The notes: a model not told the origin generated them from the letters alone. Counted from the stretch's first letter, positions 7,906-16,258 are shown. The stretch is DNA of 51,149 nucleotides from Bacteriovorax stolpii (GCA_945883845.1 CAMCYI010000023.1:1-51149); one strand, 5' to 3'. Made by a program: numbers and translations.

Positions 7906-9135
7906 CTAGCGGTAGTAAGCGCGGCCGATGAGGCCCTCTTTGATGTCTTTCTTGGTATTGAATCGCTGAGTGAGTTTAACGATGGATGTATCTGCGGTTG
8001 TCTTGATGACGATCCCTCTGGCGATAAGAATATTTCCACCGACGTAGTCGAATTCGAAGAAATCAAAAACCATTCCCTTGTTCACGTCTTCAGAGAGGCC
8101 TTTATCAACGACGAGATATGCTTTTTTCGGAGAGACTTTCGTGACGGTCACTTCGATGTCGTAGGTCTTGAATCGTGAATCGATCGCCTTTGTCTCATTT
8201 TTATCAACTCTCCGTACGAGGTTGATGCCGAAACCAGTTCCGATGTCGGTCGACTTCCCCGTCGCCACGTATGAACCCCTGAGCTCGACTCTCCAGTATT
8301 TCGACAAACCCACATTCACGCCGATATATGGAGTAACGTACTCGCGGTTAACACTGTTATAGAGACTCGTGTTCGCGGTGTTGATGATCGGACGATCAAC
8401 ATCCTCGTGGCCTTCGTAATTACTATTCCTGAGTGAGTAAACCCCATCAAGCCCCCCGACCAGAGCGATCTGTGTCCAGACGAAAGCTGCTTCGGCTTGA
8501 TAATACATTTCTCCCGACAGATCACTTCCAGGTCTCCTTAACCCTCCCCGAAACGTGAAGTGATTGTTCGATGGCGAAGAGTAAGTCGCACCGAGGCCAC
8601 CGGAGTATTCATTACCGTCATCCCCCAGAACAATGTCATTCTGATTTAAATCAGCAGGATTTTCGCGATAATCTTCATTCGAGTAAGGCACATAACGAAA
8701 GAGACCCTCGAGTGTGTACTGAATGCGGTCTACTGGTTTGAAAGCATACATCAGACTGAATGAAGAGGATTGAAATCCATTTTGAGTCGGAGAAAACTTC
8801 TGCTCCGTCGTACTACTACCGTCGACTGGAATTGCATTGTTAACCGCGCTGTTCTGACGAAAACGGGCCCCGAGACCCATCTGGAAATTATCAGCAATAC
8901 CGTAGTAGCCAAGAAACTCCGCCTGAGTTCGGGTGAACTTTTCTCCATCGGTGAACTTATCCCCTTTCCCATTCTCATCGACCGCTTTGATAGTCGAAAA
9001 ATAATCAGCACCCAGACCAATCTGGTAGCCCTTCTCTTTCAAAAGTTTTGTCGATGGTACATACGTCGTCGCGGCTGTCTGAGCAAACGCACCAGTGAAA
9101 GGAAGAACCAGAAAAAGGAGGAGAATAAAATTCAT
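7906..9135 (-). CDS. Outer-membrane beta-barrel protein candidate
   Basis: The 409-residue protein has a signal peptide (cleavage near GAFAQ). Most of its length is alternating hydrophobic/aromatic strands with Gly/Asn/Asp-rich turns, as in outer-membrane barrels. The last ~80 residues (ITKVSPKKAYLVVDKG-like, then a KGMVFDFFEF segment and a terminal GLIGRAYYR) form a distinct soluble-looking domain resembling the C-terminal region of FlgT-like envelope proteins; that resemblance is tentative. The start codon lies 6 bases after a good -10 element with no Shine-Dalgarno spacing, so the mRNA may be leaderless. Barrel type and function are unknown. Confidence 0.68.
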   Translation of the reverse strand: MNFILLLFLVLPFTGAFAQTAATTYVPSTKLLKEKGYQIGLGADYFSTIKAVDENGKGDKFTDGEKFTRTQAEFLGYYGIADNFQMGLGARFRQNSAVNNAIPVDGSSTTEQKFSPTQNGFQSSSFSLMYAFKPVDRIQYTLEGLFRYVPYSNEDYRENPADLNQNDIVLGDDGNEYSGGLGATYSSPSNNHFTFRGGLRRPGSDLSGEMYYQAEAAFVWTQIALVGGLDGVYSLRNSNYEGHEDVDRPIINTANTSLYNSVNREYVTPYIGVNVGLSKYWRVELRGSYVATGKSTDIGTGFGINLVRRVDKNETKAIDSRFKTYDIEVTVTKVSPKKAYLVVDKGLSEDVNKGMVFDFFEFDYVGGNILIARGIVIKTTADTSIVKLTQRFNTKKDIKEGLIGRAYYR

Positions 9136-9141
9136 TACCCT

Positions 9142-9170
9142 ATTATAGGGGAACTGTTGAATTTTGCAAA
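9142..9170 (-). promoter_or_regulatory. Sigma70-type promoter for the barrel protein gene, probably leaderless
   Basis: Reading the minus strand, TTTGCA (-35, 4 of 6 consensus) is separated by 17 bases from a perfect TATAAT (-10). The ATG of the barrel gene begins 7 bases after the -10, where transcription would be expected to start. The -10 lies inside the palindrome CCCTATTATAGGG and overlaps the stop region of the upstream gene. Confidence 0.55.
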
Positions 9171-9751
9171 AAAGTGTTCGAAGGTTTTTCGAAGGTGATC
9201 AGGTCCGCTTCGCGATACCAGATTCCGTTGTTCTTGGAAAAGAGACAGATCGACTCGAAAGCGAGCGAAGTGAACTCCTGGAACTCACGGCGGGCCAGGT
9301 CAATCGAAGAGTGAAGATCACCCGTTTCATTGAAACGTCCGATCGTCAGGAAAGTTTTCTTGGAGTCCTTCATCTTCTTGGACCGGTCTGTGACGTACGA
9401 CTGGCAAATAGCGACGAGAGATTCCTGACAGAGAGAAAACTCTTCTTTGATAACGGGATTAAGGAAGAGAATCTTGTTCTTTTTGTACTCGTGAACATCA
9501 AGGCCGGTGAACTCCAAACGATGGTTCGCCATATTCTCGAAAAAGAACGACTCGAGTTCTTCCATCAGCTCGTCTTTAAGATTTTTGACTTCAGTCGGCT
9601 CGATTTCGAACGGGGCCACAATAGGCAGGTGAAGATACGGAGTATTCTGAATCTTAGAATCAAATCTCGCTCTGAAACTCTCAATATTTTTGGAGAATGA
9701 ATTATCTGCGTAAAAAGTTAAACCAACAAAAAGCTTTGTGCTTGTACTCAT
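9143..9751 (-). CDS. 2H phosphoesterase/2'-5' RNA ligase-like protein with degenerate motifs
   Basis: The 202-residue protein resembles the LigT/2H superfamily in layout. An N-terminal strand KLFVGLTFYA is followed by YLHLPIVAPF at the place of the first HxT/S motif, and KTFLTIGRF sits at the place of the second, whose usual form is HxTLGR. The first site reads HLP and the second FLT, so at least one catalytic His is missing. It may bind rather than cleave nucleotides or RNA, or be a distant family. The AAGGGGG ribosome site lies 5 bases before the ATG. The stop is 7 bases from the barrel gene start downstream. Confidence 0.55.
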   Translation of the reverse strand: MSTSTKLFVGLTFYADNSFSKNIESFRARFDSKIQNTPYLHLPIVAPFEIEPTEVKNLKDELMEELESFFFENMANHRLEFTGLDVHEYKKNKILFLNPVIKEEFSLCQESLVAICQSYVTDRSKKMKDSKKTFLTIGRFNETGDLHSSIDLARREFQEFTSLAFESICLFSKNNGIWYREADLITFEKPSNTFLQNSTVPL

Positions 9752-9823
9752 GGGGACCCCCTTGATGCTGGTCCGTACTCATCTATGTTAAGTGAGGAAG
9801 CATTCAGCTCCAATGAAAATCGA

Positions 9824-9841
9824 GAGGGAATTTCTTCCCTC
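9824..9841 (-). terminator. Probable terminator after enolase
   Basis: GAGGGAA and TTCCCTC pair around a TTTC loop, 14 bases beyond the enolase stop in the direction of transcription. The sequence that follows on the minus strand (GATTTTCATT) is only moderately T-rich, so termination may be partial. Confidence 0.5.
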
Positions 9842-9854
9842 CCGTATAATTTCA

Positions 9855-11135
9855 TTACTTTACTGGTTCAAAGACAGCTGCTGCACCCAACTCTTCTTCA
9901 ATACGGAGCAATTGATTGTACTTTTCCATACGATCAGAGCGTGAAGCAGATCCAGTTTTGATGTGGCCTGCACCAGTGGCCACGGCAAGATCGGCGATAA
10001 ATGAATCAGCAGTTTCACCTGAACGGTGAGAGATGATGGCCTTGAAGCCGTTGTCGAAAGCGAGCTTGAGTGTGTCGAAGGTTTCAGAAAGAGAACCGAT
10101 CTGGTTTACTTTAACAAGAATGGCATTGGCCTCTTTATTGTCGATACCGCGCTTGAGGATTTTTGCGTTCGTTACGAAGAGGTCGTCCCCAACGTTTGTG
10201 AGTTTGCTTCCAAGTTTTGCCTGGAAAGCGATGAATCCTTTCTGGTCACTTTCATCGAAGCCGTCTTCTATCGAATAAATCGGGGCAAGCTTCATCATGT
10301 GCTCATAATAAGGAATCATTTCTTCTGATGTGTACGTCTTACCTTGCATCGTATACTTGCCGTCTTTGTAGAATTCAGAAGCGGCACAATCGAGAGAGAG
10401 AGAAATATCAACACCAGCTTTATAGCCAGCTTTCTCAATCGCAGTCAGGATACACTCAATAGCTTCATCATGAGACTTGAGATCCGGAGCAAAACCACCT
10501 TCATCACCAACGTTGGTTGAATAGCCTTTATCGTGAAGCACCTTCTTCAAGTTGTGGAAAACTTCTACTCCCGCTCTAAAGTTCTCAGAGAAACTCTTCT
10601 TCATGTGCGGAACGATCATGAATTCCTGAATATCAAGATTGTTTGAAGCATGAGCTCCGCCATTGATGATATTCATCAAAGGAGTTGGCAGACGCATTTT
10701 CCCGGTTGCATTCGGCACTTTCAAATCTTCAAAGAGGTAACGGTAAATGGGTTTATTTTTTTCAAGTGCACCGGCTCGGCATACGGCCATCGAAACACCA
10801 AGGATTGCATTCGCACCAAGTTTTGATTTCGTTTCAGTTCCATCCATCTCAATCATCAGATGATCAATGGCCCTTTGATCAAAAACACTTTTTCCAAGAA
10901 GCTTAGGAGCAATTAATTTATTCACATTCTCAACGGCCTTGAGCACACCCTTGCCCATGAAGCGCGTCTTATCACCATCACGAAGTTCAAGAGCTTCACG
11001 ACTTCCGGTAGAAGCACCTGATGGAACAGAAGCACGGCCAACCAATCCACGATCAGTAGTCACATCAACTTCAATTGTAGGATTTCCACGTGAATCTAAA
11101 ATCTGACGGGCATGCACGGACTTGATCGTACTCAT
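9855..11135 (-). CDS. eno: Enolase
   Basis: Converts 2-phosphoglycerate to phosphoenolpyruvate in glycolysis and gluconeogenesis, cytoplasmic and Mg-dependent. The sequence is unmistakable: the N-terminal [17 protein letters not shown], the [14 protein letters not shown] loop, [14 protein letters not shown], the metal-binding SIEDGFDE and GDDLFVTN, and the C-terminal [15 protein letters not shown]. The 426-residue length is typical. I start at the ATG with AAAGGAG placed 5 bases upstream; an in-frame codon 33 bases further upstream gives an atypical N-terminal extension with no such site. It follows the CpaF gene by about 54 bases on the same strand and is closed by a weak hairpin. Confidence 0.98.
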   Translation of the reverse strand: MSTIKSVHARQILDSRGNPTIEVDVTTDRGLVGRASVPSGASTGSREALELRDGDKTRFMGKGVLKAVENVNKLIAPKLLGKSVFDQRAIDHLMIEMDGTETKSKLGANAILGVSMAVCRAGALEKNKPIYRYLFEDLKVPNATGKMRLPTPLMNIINGGAHASNNLDIQEFMIVPHMKKSFSENFRAGVEVFHNLKKVLHDKGYSTNVGDEGGFAPDLKSHDEAIECILTAIEKAGYKAGVDISLSLDCAASEFYKDGKYTMQGKTYTSEEMIPYYEHMMKLAPIYSIEDGFDESDQKGFIAFQAKLGSKLTNVGDDLFVTNAKILKRGIDNKEANAILVKVNQIGSLSETFDTLKLAFDNGFKAIISHRSGETADSFIADLAVATGAGHIKTGSASRSDRMEKYNQLLRIEEELGAAAVFEPVK

Positions 11136-11189
11136 AAAGGCTCCTTTGGGTGCCTTTATTCTACTCAAGTCCGAAGTTCTGGAAAGACT

Positions 11190-12317
11190 TTAAGCGGCTT
11201 TTTTAAGATGAGCTGCCAGCCATTCAGGCGGCTTAAAATTCGTCTTAGGGAACGGCAGCTTATTAGCGACAAACTCTTCAAAGAATGTCGGAATGTAACC
11301 TGTCGGTACCATTTCTCCGATAAATTTTCCGTTTTCATCCTTACCTGTCTGAACCCAACGGAAAATATCTCGCACCACATAACGACCGTGTTCATCCACA
11401 CCCAGAACTTCTGAAATGTGAGACGTACGACGACCACCATCATGGTAACGGGCACACTGAACAATAATCTGCAGAGTAGCACCCACCATTTTTCGAATGG
11501 CATCAGGTGGAATTCTTGTTTCCCCCATGAGGCAGAGAGTTTCAAGACGAGTACATGCACCAATTGGTGAGTTCGCGTGAACTGTTCCCATGGAACCATC
11601 GTGACCAGTACCCATGGCGTTCAGGAGATCGAGTGCCTCTGGTCCCCTTACTTCTCCGACGATAATCCGGTCTGGTCTTAAACGGAGAGCAGATTCCATC
11701 AGATCTCTGATCGTCACTTCTTTAATTCCGCGCTCAGGATTTCCTTTGCGTGTTTCAAATCGCACAACGTGTTCAGCTTTCACCTGAAGTTCTGCTGCAT
11801 CTTCTATAATGAGAAGACGTTGAGTCTTCGGCATTCGACCGCCGAGAACGTTTAGCATGGTTGTCTTACCGGAACCTGTACCACCACTAACGAGTGTATT
11901 TTTTCCGAGGTACATGATGCAGTCGAGAAAGCGTGCGCCTTCTCTTGATACAGAACCAAATTCGATCAGGTCTTTCAGACCAAGTTTTTCTTCAGAGAAT
12001 TTACGAATCGCTACGGTCGTTCCACATTTCGCCATTGGTGGAATCACCACGGCAATACGTGAACCATCCGGAAGACGAGCATCGAGGCGAGGATTATCGG
12101 CATCAATCACACGCCCCACAAACTGTGCTACAGCTCTCATCGATGCCATCAAGGCATCATCATCGGCAAATCTATTGGGAACCTTGTAAACAAGGCCTTT
12201 TTTCTCGACGAAAATCTCAAATGGACCATTGATCATGATTTCCGAAATCTGCGGATCTTTGAGGAGATCTGCGATTGGCGAAAGGAAGTTGGCAATGGCA
12301 TCCTGAAAAACACTCAT
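11190..12317 (-). CDS. CpaF/TadA-type secretion ATPase
   Basis: A hexameric ATPase of the type II/IV secretion superfamily, CpaF/TadA branch, which powers Tad pilus assembly or related export. Visible are the N-terminal PQISEIMINGPFEIFVE domain typical of CpaF, ARLPDGSR, Walker A GGTGSGKTTMLN, the Asp-box region LIIEDAAELQ, and the Walker B/His-box regions GEVRGPEALDLLNAMGTGHDGS and TVHANSP. The 375-residue length matches the core. No TadB/TadC, pilin or secretin gene is nearby. The gene sits between a cupredoxin-like gene 13 bases upstream and enolase, so it is an orphan here. An AGGAG site lies about 10 bases before the ATG. Confidence 0.92.
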   Translation of the reverse strand: MSVFQDAIANFLSPIADLLKDPQISEIMINGPFEIFVEKKGLVYKVPNRFADDDALMASMRAVAQFVGRVIDADNPRLDARLPDGSRIAVVIPPMAKCGTTVAIRKFSEEKLGLKDLIEFGSVSREGARFLDCIMYLGKNTLVSGGTGSGKTTMLNVLGGRMPKTQRLLIIEDAAELQVKAEHVVRFETRKGNPERGIKEVTIRDLMESALRLRPDRIIVGEVRGPEALDLLNAMGTGHDGSMGTVHANSPIGACTRLETLCLMGETRIPPDAIRKMVGATLQIIVQCARYHDGGRRTSHISEVLGVDEHGRYVVRDIFRWVQTGKDENGKFIGEMVPTGYIPTFFEEFVANKLPFPKTNFKPPEWLAAHLKKAA

Positions 12318-12330
12318 CTCGTATTAGCTC

Positions 12331-12735
12331 CTAATATTCTTTCGGTGTCCACACCATGGACTCTTCTGTTTCTGAAGCAATTTCTCTCTTTTGGATGACC
12401 TTACGAATGACGACGACTTTTCCGTCGTTCTTCGAGCCAGGACAATAAAAAGCAAACTCTCCGGGTTTATCGAAGACGGCTTCACCTTCAGTTACTTTAC
12501 CTTTGGTGGCCGCCATAAATACTTTATGGGATTCAACGATCAGGCAGTGTGGCTCTTCGACGGTTGAAGTCACGTAGAACTTAATCTTCTCACCTTCAAA
12601 CACTGAAAGTGTCTTGGGGTAGTAGCCTTCTTTGGTCACAATGACGGAAACTTCGCGCACAGGTGCCAGTTTCTTTTCATCGGATTGTGCCCAAGCAATT
12701 TGCGTCAGGAGAAAAAATAAAATGACGGACCTCAT
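12331..12735 (-). CDS. Secreted cupredoxin-like protein
   Basis: The 134-residue exported protein (signal ending near AWAQS) has a cupredoxin-like sheet: VSVIVTKEGYYPKTLSVFEGEKIKFYV, an EEPHCLIV strand that could carry the first copper His, and EFAFYCPG with the Cys. The second His and the axial Met that normally follow the Cys in type 1 copper sites are absent; the loop reads CPGSKNDGK. It may bind copper differently or have lost the metal. It lies 13 bases upstream of the CpaF gene and is probably cotranscribed with it. A periplasmic electron-transfer or assembly role is inference. Confidence 0.65.
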   Translation of the reverse strand: MRSVILFFLLTQIAWAQSDEKKLAPVREVSVIVTKEGYYPKTLSVFEGEKIKFYVTSTVEEPHCLIVESHKVFMAATKGKVTEGEAVFDKPGEFAFYCPGSKNDGKVVVIRKVIQKREIASETEESMVWTPKEY

Positions 12736-12812
12736 GCCATACCTCTTTGTTCTTAACTTCTTATCGGTAGGGAGGGCCTAAAGTTTTAAATTAGTTACTG
12801 AGAATAAGATTA

Positions 12813-13121
12813 TTACCCGAGTACTTTAATTGCGTAATATGCAGGAGTCTCGTAAGGGTGGGAATCTAAAAGGGCCTCTCTGACTTTGCTCCAGAGATCA
12901 TCTTCAACCACGAGCTCCACTTTAAGCTCTTCCACCTTCTCTAAAGTACCAATCGAACCAATTGTTGGATCACTATTTTCCAGTGGTCTGAACTGGCCAA
13001 TTCCCGTCGTCTCAAAGCAACAATGATCATAATTTCCAATTCTTCCTGCACCCGCTTTGAACAAAGCTTGCTTCACTTTTTCTGCGTCAGAAACAGGAAC
13101 ATAAAATGCGAGATGAATCAT
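12813..13121 (-). CDS. Stand-alone CutA/NIF3 insert-type domain protein (YqfO-like)
   Basis: The 102-residue protein matches the PII/CutA-like domain found inserted in NIF3/YqfO proteins. It opens with LAFYVPVSDAEKVKQALFKAGAG, continues with GNYDHCCFETTGIGQFRP, and ends with HPYETPAYYAI, the signature PYE.PA segment. It stands alone, with no flanking NIF3 metal-binding domain. The biochemical role is unknown; the domain is thought to be a trimeric ligand-binding module. GGAGG lies about 9 bases before the ATG. Confidence 0.8.
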   Translation of the reverse strand: MIHLAFYVPVSDAEKVKQALFKAGAGRIGNYDHCCFETTGIGQFRPLENSDPTIGSIGTLEKVEELKVELVVEDDLWSKVREALLDSHPYETPAYYAIKVLG

Positions 13122-13226
13122 AAAAAATCGTCCTCCAACAAATACTTACAAACTTATCTTGACGACAGATGAGGGTAGACAGTGTTTTGTGATTAACGAA
13201 ACAATATCCGGGCTTCAACTTATTTT

Positions 13227-13242
13227 AACACATGAATGTGTT
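13227..13242. repeat. Short palindrome in the protease leader
   Basis: AACACAT and ATGTGTT face each other across 2 bases and are followed by T residues, about 20 bases before the start codon of the secreted protease gene. It could be an operator half-site pair or a small leader hairpin. Confidence 0.4.
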
Positions 13243-13262
13243 TTTCAATCACGGAGGATAAT

Positions 13263-14162
13263 ATGATGAAAACTACTGCCCTAGTAATGGGCCTCACCCT
13301 TTCAGGACTTTCTCTCGCCTGTGGAATTAATGGCGGCGGATTTCTTCCAGAAAACGACTTGAACATTCCAGCTAATGCAAAAGGCATTAATGGCGGCATC
13401 ACTGAAGCTGAGTTCAATGCTTCAATCGATAAAGTAGAAAACATCTACAAATCAATCGTTACTACTAAAGGCGGAAACCTCGTTATCAACCGTAAATGGA
13501 GTGATGGTACTGTTAACGCTTACGCTCAGCAGTCTGGCAAAACATGGTCAGTAGCTATGTTCGGCGGTCTCGCACGTCACGAAACAATCACTTCAGACGG
13601 TATGTCTCTTGTTGTTTGTCACGAAATCGGTCACCACATCGGTGGAGCACCTAAAATCGGCGGCTCAGGCGGCGGCGGATGGTGGGGCGGCGGTTCTTCA
13701 AATAACTGGGCTTCTAACGAAGGTCAGTCCGATTACTTCTCTGGTCTAAAATGTTTACGTCGCGCTTTCGAGTCTGACGATAACGCAGCAATCGTTGCAG
13801 GCCTTAATGCTCCTCAAGCTCTCGTTGATGCATGTACTTCTGCTAAACGCGGTGACCTTGCTGAAACAAACCTTTGTATCCGTATTGGTATGGCAGGCAA
13901 GTCTGTAGCTAACCTCTTCTCTGCGCTCAGCAAGCTTCCAGATGCAAAATTTGATTCTCCGGATTCAAAAGTTGTTTCTGCAACTAATGACTCTCACCCT
14001 AAAGCTCAGTGTCGCCTCGATACTTACTTCCAGGGCGCTCTTTGCGAAGTTAAGTATTCTGAAGACGTCTCGAACTCTGATGAAGCAACTGGTACTTGTA
14101 CTTCTGCTAACGGATTCAAAGAAGGCAATCGCCCACTTTGTTGGTTCAAGCCTAAGCAGTAA
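13263..14162 (+). CDS. Secreted HEXXH metalloprotease (gluzincin-like)
   Basis: The 299-residue exported protein has a signal peptide (MMKTTALVMGLTLSGLSLAC) and a zinc-protease core. VCHEIGHHIGG gives the HEXXH site (H120, E121, H124), and NEGQSDYF supplies a plausible third ligand (E153). A Gly/Trp-rich loop lies between them. The C-terminal part has paired cysteines and ends in RPLCWFKPKQ. GGAGG lies 5 bases before the first of two adjacent ATG codons. An intrinsic terminator follows, and beyond it lies a decayed copy of the 3' end of a related gene. The substrate is unknown; digestion of prey or environmental protein is a reasonable inference. Confidence 0.8.
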   Translation: MMKTTALVMGLTLSGLSLACGINGGGFLPENDLNIPANAKGINGGITEAEFNASIDKVENIYKSIVTTKGGNLVINRKWSDGTVNAYAQQSGKTWSVAMFGGLARHETITSDGMSLVVCHEIGHHIGGAPKIGGSGGGGWWGGGSSNNWASNEGQSDYFSGLKCLRRAFESDDNAAIVAGLNAPQALVDACTSAKRGDLAETNLCIRIGMAGKSVANLFSALSKLPDAKFDSPDSKVVSATNDSHPKAQCRLDTYFQGALCEVKYSEDVSNSDEATGTCTSANGFKEGNRPLCWFKPKQ

Positions 14163-14185
14163 TTGTTAAAGAAAGATTATTCTCT

Positions 14186-14215
14186 AAGAGGCAGCTTCGG
14201 CTGCCTCTTTTTTTT
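14186..14215 (+). terminator. Intrinsic terminator after the secreted protease
   Basis: GAGGCAGC/GCTGCCTC (extendable by AA/TT) closes a TTCG tetraloop, followed by eight T residues. It is a strong plus-strand terminator 24 bases beyond the stop codon. Confidence 0.93.
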
Positions 14216-14305
14216 GTATGCACTCTGACTGGGCCACCATTCTTAAAAAAATAAAGAATGCTAGATCAGAAGGGTGAATGAAACACAGGAAGTTGATTTC
14301 AATAG

Positions 14306-14558
14306 TTCTGCCCACGCCCATTCTGGACGTAGCCGGCCAAGTCGAAACTCAGTTTTTGCCACCACATAAAGTTTTGATTCATACACGTGGAACAGACATC
14401 CCAATCCTCAGTGCCGTCTCGATACTTATCTTCAGTGTTCGCTTTGCAGAGTAAGTTCATACAGGCCGGTATCGCAGGTCGATGAAACGAAAGAAACATG
14501 TAATCTGAGTTATGGAATTGAATTCGGAACTCGTCCGCTCTGTTGGTTTAAACCATAA
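14306..14558 (+). pseudogene. Remnant of a paralogue of the secreted HEXXH protease
   Basis: This segment aligns with the last ~100 codons of the upstream protease gene but is broken. Its first part reads FCPRPFWT, stop, PAKSK..LSF..IKF, matching LCIRIGMAGKS..ALS..AKF. After an apparent one-base insertion in a T run it continues in another frame as DSY..WNRHPNPQCRLDTYLQCSLC (matching FDS..NDSHPKAQCRLDTYFQGALC) and ends GTRPLCWFKP, stop (matching GNRPLCWFKP). The 5' half, including HEXXH, is gone. A stop and a frameshift make it non-functional. Together with the terminators it fills the 448-base gap between 14163 and 14610. Confidence 0.85.
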
Positions 14559-14562
14559 AAAA

Positions 14563-14590
14563 AGGCCGGTTTACACCGGCCTCTTTCTTT
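14563..14590. terminator. Bidirectional intrinsic terminator
   Basis: AGGCCGGT/ACCGGCCT is a perfect 8-bp stem with a TTAC loop. On the minus strand it is followed by seven T residues, ending the FKBP gene. On the plus strand CTTTCTTT follows, ending the remnant of the protease paralogue. Confidence 0.9.
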
Positions 14591-14610
14591 CAAATTATTT
14601 CGTAGAGAAA

Positions 14611-15348
14611 TTATTTCTTTTTGCCTTTAGCAGCTGGCTTAGCAGGAGCAGCTTCAGCTCCGGCTTTCGTCACTTTGAAGAGCTCAACTTCGAAAACGAG
14701 AGTGGCGCCACCAGGAATTTTTGGAGGAGCACCAGCTTCGCCGTAAGCGAGTTCAGAAGGGATAACGAATTTAGTTTTTCCGCCTTCTTTCATCGTCTGG
14801 AGACCTTCAGTCCAACCGCGGATGACACGGTTAAGTGGGAATGAAATTGTCTTTCCGCGCTCGATAGAAGAATCGAATACTGTGCCGTCAGCAAGTGTAC
14901 CGTGGTAGTGAACTTCAACTGTATCTTCAGCACTTGGCATAGCTCCAGTACCTTCCTTGATCACTTTGTATGCGAGACCAGATTCAGTTTTAGTAGCAGC
15001 TTCAGTCTTGATGAAGTTCTCAATGAAAGCCTTTCCAGATTCTTTTTCTTTAACAGCAACTTTATCCATGCGTGACTTGAAAACTTCCTGAATCTTGTTC
15101 TGGTAAGTTGCCATATCAACTTCAGACTTCTCGTTTTTAGAAGCCATCGCTATCCCTTTATACAGGGCCTGAAGCTCTTTATCAGAAAGACTCAAACGCT
15201 GAAGGTTTCCACCCAGCATGAATCCCATAGCATAAAAAGTCTTATCATCTTCAGACTCAAGCTTGACGCTTTTTGGATCTGAAGAGTTACAAGAAGTAAG
15301 AGAAACAGCGAGGACGATGAGACTGAGAAAACTCAAAGTCTTTTTCAT
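14611..15348 (-). CDS. FKBP-type peptidyl-prolyl isomerase lipoprotein
   Basis: Catalyses cis-trans isomerisation of prolyl bonds in exported proteins. The 245-residue protein has a lipoprotein signal with lipobox LTSC, a helical FKBP-N dimerisation region (residues ~35-115) and a C-terminal FKBP domain: YHGTLADGTVFDSSIERG, FPLNRVIRGWTEGLQTMKEGGK, IPSELAYGEAGAPPKIPGGATLVFEVEL. It ends in a short Ala/Lys tail. The start is the ATG with AAAGGA 9 bases upstream; a TTG 9 bases earlier would abut that site. This is the Mip/FkpA architecture, anchored in the inner or outer membrane facing the periplasm. Confidence 0.95.
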   Translation of the reverse strand: MKKTLSFLSLIVLAVSLTSCNSSDPKSVKLESEDDKTFYAMGFMLGGNLQRLSLSDKELQALYKGIAMASKNEKSEVDMATYQNKIQEVFKSRMDKVAVKEKESGKAFIENFIKTEAATKTESGLAYKVIKEGTGAMPSAEDTVEVHYHGTLADGTVFDSSIERGKTISFPLNRVIRGWTEGLQTMKEGGKTKFVIPSELAYGEAGAPPKIPGGATLVFEVELFKVTKAGAEAAPAKPAAKGKKK

Positions 15349-15391
15349 AGTAAGCAATCCTTTGTTGATATAAATCCCGTAAAGAATAACG

Positions 15392-16258
15392 CTATTTTTT
15401 TGGCTTTGCCAGAAATTCCCGATAAGTAGACTTCCATAAAATGAAAACTAGACTCACCGCACCCATCCCTGTTGCGAATAAACCTACCGGAATTTCCGCG
15501 CCATAAAAGGGAAACTCGTAGCAGAGATAATCAACAGTCATAAGAAAAAGTCCGTTGAGCGCAGAGCCCAGAAGAATTTCTCCCTTAAGGTCAAACGACT
15601 TAAACCAGAGTTTTCTGGCGATCAGCGGAAAGACGAGACCGAGAAAAGCGAACGCTCCGAAAGAGCAGACGACCATGTAGGTGGCCAGGGAGACTGAAAT
15701 AAAGATGAAGGAAAGAAGATTGTTATCCTTAACCTGCAATTGTCTGGATATCACCGGACCTAAAGTGAAGGCCCTCAAGTCCTTCCAAAAAAATTTAAGT
15801 CCCAAGAGCAAGAGAAGTTCTGTCGCAAAAATTTGTAAAAATATTTGTATATTTACGAACCTGAAATGTCCGAACCAGACTTCAGAAGGAAAGGGTTTGT
15901 TAAACGCCATGAAGAGAAATTGCCAGAGAGAAAAGATGGTGGCCACGACAAGGTTAAACGCAATTCCCAAAAAGATACTTTTTTCAATTTGTGAACTTGT
16001 GTGAATAAACCTCGTGTAAAGAAATCCCAATCCATAGAATACTGGAATCCCCGCCCAGAATACCCACTGAGAATCTGCGCCCAGCCAGAGGGAAATTGAA
16101 TGCAAAAACAGAATCCAGAGTATAGCAAATCCGTCGAGACCAAAAGTCGAAGGACTGGAAAGAATATTTCTTGTTCCAGTCTGTATCAGGCTTCCACATT
16201 GAGAAAGAACAACGCCGCAGAGGAAACTACAGCACAATCTCATGATCAGGTAGTCCAC
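15392..16258 (-). CDS. FecCD-family ABC importer permease
   Basis: An integral membrane subunit of a type II ABC importer (siderophore, haem or cobalamin class). The family's first-helix segment is recognisable as SLIQTGTRNILSSPSTFGLDG, and the end as FAFLGLVFPLIARKLW and EIPVGLFATGMGA. At 288 residues it is shorter than the usual ~330, with about eight to nine hydrophobic segments. The GTG start is preferred because GAAGGAG lies 5 bases upstream. It overlaps the end of the ATPase gene by 13 bases, so the two are coupled. The substrate is not readable from sequence. Confidence 0.85.
   Translation of the reverse strand: MDYLIMRLCCSFLCGVVLSQCGSLIQTGTRNILSSPSTFGLDGFAILWILFLHSISLWLGADSQWVFWAGIPVFYGLGFLYTRFIHTSSQIEKSIFLGIAFNLVVATIFSLWQFLFMAFNKPFPSEVWFGHFRFVNIQIFLQIFATELLLLLGLKFFWKDLRAFTLGPVISRQLQVKDNNLLSFIFISVSLATYMVVCSFGAFAFLGLVFPLIARKLWFKSFDLKGEILLGSALNGLFLMTVDYLCYEFPFYGAEIPVGLFATGMGAVSLVFILWKSTYREFLAKPKK

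Noticed and set aside
14299..14499. 66-codon minus-strand frame in the protease remnant
   Set aside because: The plus strand shows clear homology to the protease tail in broken frames, which explains the segment better.
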